From contig JASBRJ010000274.1 of the NCBI GenBank assembly GCA_030149525.1, forward strand, positions 1 to 64,000: a DNA stretch of 64,000 bases. Direction: 5' to 3'. The translations under genes and the position numbers were made by a program. This DNA is from a bacterium (lineage in GTDB: Bacteria > Vulcanimicrobiota > Xenobia > Xenobiales > JADMJV01). Positions 27,028-35,045 of this stretch are shown here, in pieces. The notes beneath the pieces were generated by a model. It worked only from the letters and a program-made list of their open reading frames with translations. It was not told the origin of the DNA and did no database searches. Position 1 is the first letter of the stretch, and each line of letters starts with the position of its first letter.

Positions 27028-28221
27028 ATGAATGTACTGTCCTCGAAAACACCGACAAGATTAGCTCCCATGCAGCCTCCCCAGGGTGGATTCGCCCTGG
27101 CGGGACAGATGGATCAGGAGATACGGTCAGGCTCCTTAGACTCTTTGGAACTCCGGTATGTCAACGATTCCTATGAGAGGGAAAAGGCTCGGACTCTCGC
27201 CGACTTCGGCATGAAGTCCGCTGTCTACGGCACAATGGGTCTCTTGGGTGGCTTTGCTTTGACTGAGGGCCTGCCCCTGGGGGCGGCTGTGGGAGTCGGT
27301 CTGGGCGCATACCTAGCCTGGAATTCTTCTCTTCGTCATTCTACCGGGAAGGTGACCGTCAAACACGATGGACAGGTCCGTCAGGCCCGATATTTCGGCT
27401 CGGCAAAGAACTACCGTAAGACACCGGAGGAAGTTCGAGCAGAACTCATTCTTAAACAGGTTCTGGGAGAGCAGATCGGACCCTACACGCCCCGTCCCGG
27501 TGAGGTGCCTGAGCCTGAATCTTTAGGAGCCCTCAACGATCGCAGGGAGCAATTGAATGCACTGAACAAAGAGAGACGTCTGGTGGCAGACTTCGGTCAG
27601 AAATCACATTATGGATATCAGGTCATCAATTTAGTTGACGATCTTACGGCGGCGAAGTTGATCAAGGGGGGCAAGGACGTCTACGCCGTCAGTGGAAGTT
27701 CGGCCGACGTCAAGCACACCTTGGAGGTCTCCGGAACCAATGAACGCGGTTCCCAGAGACTGGAGCAGTCAGGAACCTATATCGACAGAACTTATGACTA
27801 CACTTTGACCCCTCTGAAAAGCGAAGAGAGTCTGGATCACATCCCTGACGGCGAGGGATTACCCGAGGGGATGGTCGGTGTTTATAAGAATTTTGACTCG
27901 TGCTCCGTGAGCATTGCGACCGATAGTCAGACCGGCTACGGCATGGTCGACGGGGAACAAAGCGCCAACACTCACGAGTTTAGACGATTCAGCCGAGACC
28001 GAAGTTTGGACCTGGGCTCTCGGAATAAGGCACAGGTCGTCACGAAAAGCTCCATCAACGTGAGAGATCTTGTCACTTTGTCCGGTGTCTTGGGCGGTAT
28101 GCTCACTGGGATGCATCTGGCTCCCGCTGTAAAAGCGGCCGGGCTGATGGGGGGAGTCATCGGTGGTGTGGCAGGACGAGAATTGGGATGGATAGCCCAG
28201 GATCATATGCCTCGCTTTTAG
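27028..28221 (+). CDS. Glycine-zipper protein, paralogue of the gene at 29,092
   Basis: A 397-residue protein of unknown family. A Gly/Ala-rich hydrophobic segment at about 63-96 (GTMGLLGGFALTEG, LGAAVGVGLGAYLAW) and another near the C-terminus (SGVLGGMLTGMH...GLMGGVIGGVAG) look like glycine-zipper membrane-inserting segments. Between them are NYRKTPEEV, a charged helix ending ERRLVADFGQKSHYG, and a Ser/Thr-rich beta region. The gene two places downstream repeats this order and several motifs, including KTPxE, ERRLxADxGxKxxYG and GDGxGLPE. The ATG has no strong ribosome site. I infer a membrane-associated structural or effector protein, nothing more. Confidence 0.6.
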   Translation: MNVLSSKTPTRLAPMQPPQGGFALAGQMDQEIRSGSLDSLELRYVNDSYEREKARTLADFGMKSAVYGTMGLLGGFALTEGLPLGAAVGVGLGAYLAWNSSLRHSTGKVTVKHDGQVRQARYFGSAKNYRKTPEEVRAELILKQVLGEQIGPYTPRPGEVPEPESLGALNDRREQLNALNKERRLVADFGQKSHYGYQVINLVDDLTAAKLIKGGKDVYAVSGSSADVKHTLEVSGTNERGSQRLEQSGTYIDRTYDYTLTPLKSEESLDHIPDGEGLPEGMVGVYKNFDSCSVSIATDSQTGYGMVDGEQSANTHEFRRFSRDRSLDLGSRNKAQVVTKSSINVRDLVTLSGVLGGMLTGMHLAPAVKAAGLMGGVIGGVAGRELGWIAQDHMPRF

Positions 28222-28293
28222 CTTCGTCTCGTTTTCAGTTCGATTTCAGCCTCCTACGATAAGCTAACAGCAATCAAAAAGCGGAGGAAATCC

Positions 28294-29085
28294 ATGTCTA
28301 TGACTCTCAACGCTTCTTCTCACTCCAATGCAAGTAAAAAGGTAGTCGTTACAAGCGGGACCCAGAGATCCCAGGTGTCTACCGAATCCCAAATGTTCTC
28401 CAAAGATGCCCCGGTAGTGACCGGCGAGCAGGGGATGAGCACCCAAGAAACTTTTGAAATGGCCGCACCTGGTCAACAAGACTTTAGCGCCGAGCAATCG
28501 CTGGCCAAACTGGCCCGTGCTTCGGCATCTCCCAAGACTCATGGGAGCAGCTTTTCGAGCCTCGATGCCGACGACAAAAAAGAAGTTCGTCGCATCATGA
28601 AAGACCTCAACAAACAGGCTCGACTTTTCGCTCGTAATGAGGAGGGGCAACTGGTTCGCATCGGCCCTGGTACCGGCAAAGAGCTCTTGGATGCCAACAA
28701 GCCTATTGAGATTGTGAGCAGACTGGGCTCCATCAGGACAGAGACGGGTGAGTCGAAGCGTCACAGTGTTCACAAAGAAGACTGGTTCAGTGTCGACGAC
28801 AAATACAGTTCTTCTAGCTCAAGCTCCGAGAAAATCGATAAGCTCGAGTACTCGGCCTGGCCTATCACCCAGTGGGATAGCCTTCTCTGGCATGATGAAG
28901 ACGACATGCAAGGCGTTCCAGGGACACCGATTCTACCTGCCAACGGACAGCCTGTTGTGGTTTCTCGTGAGTGGGAGTCGAAGTGGAGTCGCTACTCCGA
29001 AGAGAATGTTGGATTCTTCACTGTGGATACCACAATCGACAGAGCCTCTGGTCACTCCAACATACGAGAAGTTCCCAACTCCTAG
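28294..29085 (+). CDS. Ser-rich protein in glycine-zipper gene cluster
   Basis: A 263-residue protein with GGAGG seven bases before the ATG. The first 80 residues are polar and rich in Ser, Thr and Gln. The central part (ARLFARNEEGQLVRIG...ELLDANKPIEIVSRL) aligns loosely with the equivalent segments of both flanking glycine-zipper proteins. A run of six serines lies near 190. No hydrophobic segment. It looks like a soluble relative of its neighbours that lost or never had the zipper parts. Family unknown. Confidence 0.55.
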   Translation: MSMTLNASSHSNASKKVVVTSGTQRSQVSTESQMFSKDAPVVTGEQGMSTQETFEMAAPGQQDFSAEQSLAKLARASASPKTHGSSFSSLDADDKKEVRRIMKDLNKQARLFARNEEGQLVRIGPGTGKELLDANKPIEIVSRLGSIRTETGESKRHSVHKEDWFSVDDKYSSSSSSSEKIDKLEYSAWPITQWDSLLWHDEDDMQGVPGTPILPANGQPVVVSREWESKWSRYSEENVGFFTVDTTIDRASGHSNIREVPNS

Positions 29086-29091
29086 ATCAGC

Positions 29092-30690
29092 GTGAATATT
29101 CCCTCTTCCCAAACGGGCCTGCGAGCAGCGTCCGGTAGGCTCCCTATGGTCTCCGGGCAGGCGCTTGGCCGGGTCGACGAAGCGCTTTCTCAGGGAGAAC
29201 TTCCTCAAGACATCTTTCTTCAGCAAGATGCTGAGAGTGGAGGCTTGTCCCTGGTATCGCGCTCCGGTCCGGGAGCAGTTCCTTTGGACGGTAACCGGAG
29301 TGGAGTGAAGAACGCTCGCAACGGTACGCTAGCACGGTCTCTCGCAGGAGCACCTCTCTTCATGGCACCGGGTGCCATGTTGGGATATGTGGGGATGCCT
29401 GGATATCCCCTGGTGGGGGCTGCGGTGGGTGCCGGGGTCGGTTTGGCCATGCTCTACGATGTTATCAATCGTGACCGGGGCGAGGTGGAAGTCAACTCGT
29501 CGGTGGGAGAGGGCACTAGAACGTGGTGGGGGACGCCGGAGAACTATGAAAAGACTCCTCAAGAGCAACACCTAATTCTTAACGCCTCGGGTGCCCTGGG
29601 GGACAGGGTCGTTCCTGTTCAGAACTATATCCCGCCGGGCGGTTCCGATCCTCAGCTCTTGAGAGAGTTGGATTCCCACAAGGAGAGACTCAAGGCTCTC
29701 GGTTCAGAGCGACGCCTCCTTGCTGATCTGGGAGGCAAGACTCGATACGGTCAACCTGCCCTTCAGTTGATTGACGCCGGTGCTGCCCGCGAGTTGATGA
29801 GTCGAGGCCAAAGTGTTCACCTGATCGATTGCGACGAGGTTTCCGAGGTGGTGAAACGTTTCCAATCGGAGTCACACTCAGGCACCCATGACAAAAAAGC
29901 CGTCGAAAGCTACAGCTACACTGAGAGCAGTTTCTCTTACCGATTACAGGAGTTGAGGACGCCGGCCGACCTGCACGACGCGGGTGACGGCAAAGGTCTG
30001 CCGGAAAATTTTCTGGGCGTACCCCGAGATAGCAACCGCTTTAGTAAGAATACGCGCTTCGGCCAAGCCAAAGCCGACAGAGTGCGCGAGGGCAAAGACG
30101 ACAAAACCACAGAGTCACACAGTCAGACGGTGATCGGTCCGGGCGAGATCAAGAAGGATTCCGCTCTCCTCAACTCCATTCGCTCCATGACCGACCCGTC
30201 CACTCGTGGATACGCCATAGCAGGCGGTGTGCTTGGAATGTGTGCGGGTCTTGCCGTTCCTGGAGTTGACCCCGCTTGTGCCGCCACTCTGGGTGGAGTC
30301 GCCGGTCATTTCGTAGGCCGGGTGAGTGTGGCGAAAGCGGCGCGCAACAGAGAGTCTGCGCCTATCTTAAAGAAGGTTCTTGCAGGAGCCGGTGCGATAG
30401 CCGGGGTCGGACTTGGAGTCATGGCTGCCGCCCAAACTGGAGACGTAGGCATGGTAGCCGCCTCGACTGTGGCCGGACTCGGAGGAGCCAGCGCCGGACT
30501 GTGGTTGATGAGGGGTAAGCCTCACGCCGCCGAAGCCGCCCTGGGTGGCTTTGCACTGGGAGGAGCGCTAGGCATAGCCAACTCTTTTATCGGTCCGAGT
30601 TTGCCGGCTACTATCGCCCTGGGGGCTTTAGGGGCCAGTCTTGGTGGGACGGTGGGCTACTTGATGGCCGACCGCAAGCCCGGAGTTTAG
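29092..30690 (+). CDS. Large glycine-zipper protein
   Basis: A 532-residue protein starting at GTG six bases after the previous stop. It repeats the architecture of the gene at 27,028: Gly-rich hydrophobic segment (about 105-140, VGMPGYPLVGAAVGAGVGLAML), ENYEKTPQEQ, charged helix with ERRLLADLGGKTRYG, Ser-rich middle, GDGKGLPENFLGV. The C-terminal 190 residues are almost wholly glycine-zipper repeats (GGVLGMCAGLAV, GAGAIAGVGLGVMAA, GGFALGGALGIANS), enough for about six membrane passes. Such repeats occur in pore-forming and membrane-inserting proteins. No assigned family, and a role in membrane remodelling or contact toxicity is speculation. Confidence 0.6.
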   Translation: MNIPSSQTGLRAASGRLPMVSGQALGRVDEALSQGELPQDIFLQQDAESGGLSLVSRSGPGAVPLDGNRSGVKNARNGTLARSLAGAPLFMAPGAMLGYVGMPGYPLVGAAVGAGVGLAMLYDVINRDRGEVEVNSSVGEGTRTWWGTPENYEKTPQEQHLILNASGALGDRVVPVQNYIPPGGSDPQLLRELDSHKERLKALGSERRLLADLGGKTRYGQPALQLIDAGAARELMSRGQSVHLIDCDEVSEVVKRFQSESHSGTHDKKAVESYSYTESSFSYRLQELRTPADLHDAGDGKGLPENFLGVPRDSNRFSKNTRFGQAKADRVREGKDDKTTESHSQTVIGPGEIKKDSALLNSIRSMTDPSTRGYAIAGGVLGMCAGLAVPGVDPACAATLGGVAGHFVGRVSVAKAARNRESAPILKKVLAGAGAIAGVGLGVMAAAQTGDVGMVAASTVAGLGGASAGLWLMRGKPHAAEAALGGFALGGALGIANSFIGPSLPATIALGALGASLGGTVGYLMADRKPGV

Positions 30691-30773
30691 AACTTCAAGC
30701 TCCACATGCATCGAATCTCAACAATCTCTGCATTCCACCTTAAAAATCATGGGTTAAACTAGTAACAGAAGGT

Positions 30774-30855
30774 CCTCAGCACAACCGATTCACGAAACAT
30801 TGAGGCGAAATGCCGTGATCCTGGACTGGGTGGTGTCGTGACATTGTGCTGAAGG
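30774..30855 (+). ncRNA. Candidate structured RNA element
   Basis: In the 275-nt gap, arms 30,774-30,784 and 30,844-30,855 pair over eleven bases with one bulge, and a nested five-base stem (30,791-30,795 with 30,836-30,840) lies inside. A terminator follows 12 nt later. The unit could be a small RNA or the leader of the ABC exporter operon. It matches no RNA class I recognise. Confidence 0.3.
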
Positions 30856-30867
30856 TACCTCTTAAAG

Positions 30868-30911
30868 AATAAGCCACCTGGACGCACCCGAACGAGTCTA
30901 AGTGGCTTATT
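30868..30911 (+). terminator. Terminator-like hairpin upstream of ABC operon
   Basis: Ten-base perfect arms AATAAGCCAC (30,868-30,877) and GTGGCTTATT (30,902-30,911) enclose a 24-nt loop, followed by GACTTT. The stem is good but the U-tract is short. It could end transcription from the glycine-zipper genes or act as an attenuator for the operon that starts 55 nt later. Confidence 0.45.
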
Positions 30912-30965
30912 GACTTTCAGAGGGTTCCCAGCCAACTTTGTAAATCAGTTAGGGCTGGAGGATCT

Positions 30966-32747
30966 TTGTTTCGCTCTAACGTGTTTGTTCATCTCGTCTC
31001 GATCATGTGGCGCCATTCCAAGGGCCACCGGGGTCGAGTCGTTGCCTATCTGACCCTATCAGTGACGGCTATTCTTGTTCAGTTGGCCATTCCGCTGGTG
31101 ATGGCTCAGTTGATGAACAACCTCCAATCGTTGTCCGGGGCGGCTCTAGCCTCTGAGACCAAGCGCCTTCTTCTGCAGTATGTGGCCCTGGGGTTTCTCT
31201 TCTGGTTTCTGCATGGTCCAAGCCGGGTGCTTGAGGTGGGCATCGCCTTCAAAGTTAAACACGCCTTTCAAGACTGGATGATGAAGCGGGTGACCTCGCT
31301 CCCCATGAAGTGGCATAAGGACCACCATTCGGGGAGCATCATCGACGGTATTGCCCGGGCGGTTTATGCCATGGGCGAGTTCTGTGAGGGAGGCTTTGAG
31401 CTTCTTCAGATGGCCACTCGGTTCGTGGGTTCCATCGCCATGCTCACCTGGTTTGCTCCCGGCATCGGGCTAGGAATGTTGGGCATCGCTTTGCTGGTGG
31501 CCTTCGTCATCACCCTCTTCGACCGTTATCTGGTGCCCAAATACGAGAAGCTTAACTATCGTTATACTAAAGTGGCGGCGGCCATCCAGGATTATCTCAC
31601 CAATATCGGTACGGTGCTGAGCTTGCGCTTGGAGAAACGGGTGGTGGAAGAGATCAGCACTCGGACTATGGCCAACTACGATCTCTACCGGGGAAACAAC
31701 ACGGTGAACGAGTTGAAGTGGTTTGCCACCTCAAGATTGATCGACGTGGCCCAGGCGGCCTTTCTGCTCTATTTGATTCTGTCCGTCCCCAACGGGGCCA
31801 AGGTGGGGAACGTCTACGCGGTTTCCGAGTACCTCAAGCTGCTGGGTGAAGTGTTCATCACTTTCACCTGGAAGTACGGGCGGGTGGTGTCTCAGAGCAC
31901 CAGGGTGCGTGGCATTCAGTATATCGAAGACGACTACGATCGTCTCATCGGCCAGTCCGCCACCGCCGAACTTCCCGAGGATTGGAAGGAGTTGACCATC
32001 CAGGGGCTCCGCTTTCAGTTTGAGCCCGCCGAGGGTGAGGAGCCGAGAGAGAACGACCGGCCTTACGCGGTGGATATCGAGAGTCTGAATCTCAAGCGGG
32101 GTGTAAGATACGCAGTCGTTGGGGAGAGCGGTGGCGGCAAATCCACCTTTCTGACCCTTCTACGAGGGCTGAACCAACCTCAAGAGCAGCCTGAAGTGAT
32201 CTGTGACGGAGAGCCGTTGCCTTACGGTCTTCACCACATCAACCACCACACAACCCTCATCCCTCAACATCCGGAAATCTTCTCCGACACCATTCGTTTC
32301 AATGTCACCGTGGGAATTCCATGTTCTGATGAGAGGGTTGTTGAGGCCTTGCAAACCGCGCGTCTGGAGAAGGTTCTCAAACGTCTACCCAACGGTCTGG
32401 AAACCAACATCGCCGAGAAAGGCGTCAATCTCAGTGGAGGGGAGCGGCAAAGGTTGGCCCTTGCCCGAGGAGTCTTCTTCGAAGGGGAGATTCACTCGGC
32501 GCTGGTCCTCCTCGACGAACCGACCAGCAGCGTGGACAGCGCCAATGAGCAGAAGATTTATGAGAACTTACTGGAGCAGTTTTCCGATCGTTGCGTTCTC
32601 TCCGCTCTTCACAAGTTTCATCTCCTCTCTCTCTTCGATGAGGTGATGGTTTTTGAAGAGGGAAAGCTCACCCACGCCGGTCCTGTGGAGGAGTATATGA
32701 GTCGGTTGAATCCTGGGGATACATTGGTGCGGGGTGATGGGGAGTGA
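30966..32747 (+). CDS. ABC exporter, fused membrane and ATPase domains
   Basis: A 593-residue type IV ABC exporter half-transporter. Six helices fill residues 20-330, followed by the ATPase: Walker A GESGGGKST, Q-loop in LIPQHPEIF, signature LSGGERQRLALARG, Walker B ALVLLDEPTSS and the switch histidine in SALHKFHLL. TTG is used as start because GGAGG sits five bases before it and no better codon is near. There is no C39 peptidase domain, so it would export without leader cleavage. It begins a coupled four-gene run and most likely exports the product of the three enzymes that follow. Confidence 0.88.
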   Translation: MFRSNVFVHLVSIMWRHSKGHRGRVVAYLTLSVTAILVQLAIPLVMAQLMNNLQSLSGAALASETKRLLLQYVALGFLFWFLHGPSRVLEVGIAFKVKHAFQDWMMKRVTSLPMKWHKDHHSGSIIDGIARAVYAMGEFCEGGFELLQMATRFVGSIAMLTWFAPGIGLGMLGIALLVAFVITLFDRYLVPKYEKLNYRYTKVAAAIQDYLTNIGTVLSLRLEKRVVEEISTRTMANYDLYRGNNTVNELKWFATSRLIDVAQAAFLLYLILSVPNGAKVGNVYAVSEYLKLLGEVFITFTWKYGRVVSQSTRVRGIQYIEDDYDRLIGQSATAELPEDWKELTIQGLRFQFEPAEGEEPRENDRPYAVDIESLNLKRGVRYAVVGESGGGKSTFLTLLRGLNQPQEQPEVICDGEPLPYGLHHINHHTTLIPQHPEIFSDTIRFNVTVGIPCSDERVVEALQTARLEKVLKRLPNGLETNIAEKGVNLSGGERQRLALARGVFFEGEIHSALVLLDEPTSSVDSANEQKIYENLLEQFSDRCVLSALHKFHLLSLFDEVMVFEEGKLTHAGPVEEYMSRLNPGDTLVRGDGE

Positions 32748-33720
32748 AGGACCACATTTCCCAGGAGACGAACTCCACCGGGTGACGGAGAACCTGCCAA
32801 GACTGAACGACACTGGTGTACTCTGTCTGGGCGAGTATCGATTTGAGCGTTTAGCTCTCGGCGCCATGCGACTTCTGTCTACCAACGCCGAGAAAGACGG
32901 CCGCTCCATCGAGTGTTACGCCGACCCCGTCGACCCCGAAGCCAATTGTGCCCTGATGCGGGCGGCCGTGAGCCAGTGCGGTATCGGGTATGTGGATTTT
33001 GCCCGAGGGTATGGGGCGCGTCCCGGGGCCGGTGAGCGTTGGTTCATGAAATGGATGGAGCCTTACCTGAAAGAGGTTTTATGGGCCACCAAGGTGGGCT
33101 ACGACCGGGATGCCGAGGGCGGTTGGGTTCTCGATCTTGATCCTGATTTTTTGCGCCGAGAGATTGAACTCAGTGTGGAGTTATTGGGCAAGCCGATTCC
33201 TCTTCTCTATCTGACCGCCGGTAGCACCGACGATGTGACCATTCGTCATCGCCAGAAGAGTGTTGTGGACTCTTTCCGACCGCTCTTAGAGTGTTATGAG
33301 CGTGGCGAGGCGACCCATCTCGGGGTGGCCAATGTGACGGCTCAGGAGCTTCAGCAACTGTTGGACGTAGCCCCCATCGGAATGGTGCAAAACAAATTCA
33401 CGGTGTCTTCTCTGGCTCAACCGGAGCAGAGGGCGGTGCTCGATCTGTGTCGTTCCAAGAATATCCCGTTCGTGGCCTGGGGCATATTTCAGTCCGACGA
33501 CGACGGACCGTGGGTTCCCGGAGATCAACTGGTAGAGGCGGCAAGAGAGATGTCGGTGACGCCTCAGGAAGCCTCCATCGCGATTCTCCTCAACTACGAC
33601 CCCAACTTTGTCGTCCTCACGGGAGTGTCTCGCCCCAAATCGTTAGCATCCAGTGTACGGGCCGCCAACATGAAGGTGCCTGTGGAAATTCTGAACCGAT
33701 TCCGATCCGAACGGGACTGA
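32737..33720 (+). CDS. Aldo/keto reductase-like protein
   Basis: A 327-residue TIM-barrel protein of the aldo/keto reductase superfamily, which reduces carbonyls with NADPH. Seen are the opening strand LGAMRLL, the YVDFARGYG segment with the catalytic tyrosine region, the lysine in WATKVGY, and the cofactor end SIAILLNYDPNFVVLTGVSRPKSL. The strand that usually supplies the catalytic histidine reads PLLYLTAG here, so that histidine seems missing and activity may differ. The start overlaps the ABC gene by eleven bases (a GTG one codon earlier is possible). The stop overlaps the next start as TGATG. Confidence 0.78.
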   Translation: MGSEGPHFPGDELHRVTENLPRLNDTGVLCLGEYRFERLALGAMRLLSTNAEKDGRSIECYADPVDPEANCALMRAAVSQCGIGYVDFARGYGARPGAGERWFMKWMEPYLKEVLWATKVGYDRDAEGGWVLDLDPDFLRREIELSVELLGKPIPLLYLTAGSTDDVTIRHRQKSVVDSFRPLLECYERGEATHLGVANVTAQELQQLLDVAPIGMVQNKFTVSSLAQPEQRAVLDLCRSKNIPFVAWGIFQSDDDGPWVPGDQLVEAAREMSVTPQEASIAILLNYDPNFVVLTGVSRPKSLASSVRAANMKVPVEILNRFRSERD

Positions 33721-35045
33721 TGGAAGAGGGGCGGCCAGAGGCGGGACAGGCCGTCGTGTCGGGCCTTGGCCCCAACGGGGTGGCTGCGGCTCTGGAGCTT
33801 TTAAAGAGAGGCTACCGAGTGACGGTGGTGGAGAAACGCTCCAAGTACACGCGCCCTATCCATCTCCATCTTCGCTCCACCTACCTGCAGGATATCCGTC
33901 GCCTGAGTGAAGAGCTTTTCCAGCGCCTGATGGCTATCGCTACACCCATCGAAGAGAACTCGCGAACAGGATCTCAAGCTTGCGACCCCGTCCCCAACTA
34001 TCTTCAAGACCGACGAGCCACCCCGAGAGAAGGGGAGCCCTGCCCTGTCTGGTCTCGACTCTCGACGCCTCCGGAAAGGCATGTGCGTCTGGACAACGCC
34101 GAGCGGCTTTTCTACGAGTTTCTTCAGGAAAAGGCTGCGGAGCACGATTCCAAGCTGACTATCCGCAGAGGTCCGGTTCTTCAACTTCAACCCACGCCCC
34201 ACGGTTATTACCGAGTTCTGCTGCAGGGAGAATCGGAAGACTTAGGCGTGCCCGCTCTGGTGGTGATCGCCGAGGGGGGCAAGAGTGTGACGGTGCGTGA
34301 TTTGGGGTTGGAGAGTGTTCGATTCTCTTATCCCAAGTATTTCATGAGCGCTCATGTGACAGTCCCTTTCGGCCCTCGAACCCGGCGAATCGACACCGAC
34401 GTTCGCGAACTGGTGGACGACCCTGGAGTGACGCCTGCCGAGGTGAGTCTGTGGGCCAGCGGGCACGGTGACTCCAATGAGGGGACCTGGGTTGTTCTGG
34501 AAGTTCCCGAGGCTCTACTTCATCAGCACCCGGATCAGGCTGAGGAATATTTCCTCAAAGGGGCGCTTCTTTTGATGGGGGCGCCTGTTGGGGCGGCCGC
34601 CAAGGAGCTACGAGCCAAGATCAAGGAGACGTTGCATAAAGGAGCTCTTCTGAGCCGTAAGCGGGGGGCGAACCTTCCGGGAATGGAAGCGGCCAGCAAG
34701 AAGACCTTCGCCGGGACCTTCAAATTCGAACAGCAGTGTCTTCGTTTTCCCGCTGCGGGTAAAAATGTTGTGGTTTTGGGAGACGCCGCGGGGATGGGGC
34801 ATCACGCCCTCAGTTCGGGGCTCGAGATGGGAGCCTATGATCTGGTGGCTCTGGGTGTGCTGTGTGAGGAGCTTCAGCGAGCTTCAGAACCAAAGGAGTG
34901 CATCGCTCGATACGCCGAGGCGGTTCGAAACTCCAGGCTGCGACTTTTGGGTCTTGGTATGAACGAGTATTACCCGGATTCTGCAGCCGGACGGTTACGG
35001 ATGCTTCATCGGGCCGCCGAGCTTTTCGGAGAGGGTGAAAGCTGA
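33720..35045 (+). CDS. FAD-dependent oxidoreductase
   Basis: A 441-residue flavoprotein of the group that includes FAD monooxygenases and geranylgeranyl-reductase-like enzymes. The N-terminal Rossmann motif is VSGLGPNGVAAALELLKRG followed by VTVVEKR, and the second FAD motif is VVVLGDAAGMGHH near residue 350. The first is slightly divergent (GLGPNG in place of GxGxxG). It overlaps both neighbours by one base (TGATG), so its synthesis is tied to the aldo/keto reductase and to the large multidomain protein. Substrate unknown. Tailoring of a peptide-like or lipid-like product is inferred from context. Confidence 0.8.
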   Translation: MEEGRPEAGQAVVSGLGPNGVAAALELLKRGYRVTVVEKRSKYTRPIHLHLRSTYLQDIRRLSEELFQRLMAIATPIEENSRTGSQACDPVPNYLQDRRATPREGEPCPVWSRLSTPPERHVRLDNAERLFYEFLQEKAAEHDSKLTIRRGPVLQLQPTPHGYYRVLLQGESEDLGVPALVVIAEGGKSVTVRDLGLESVRFSYPKYFMSAHVTVPFGPRTRRIDTDVRELVDDPGVTPAEVSLWASGHGDSNEGTWVVLEVPEALLHQHPDQAEEYFLKGALLLMGAPVGAAAKELRAKIKETLHKGALLSRKRGANLPGMEAASKKTFAGTFKFEQQCLRFPAAGKNVVVLGDAAGMGHHALSSGLEMGAYDLVALGVLCEELQRASEPKECIARYAEAVRNSRLRLLGLGMNEYYPDSAAGRLRMLHRAAELFGEGES

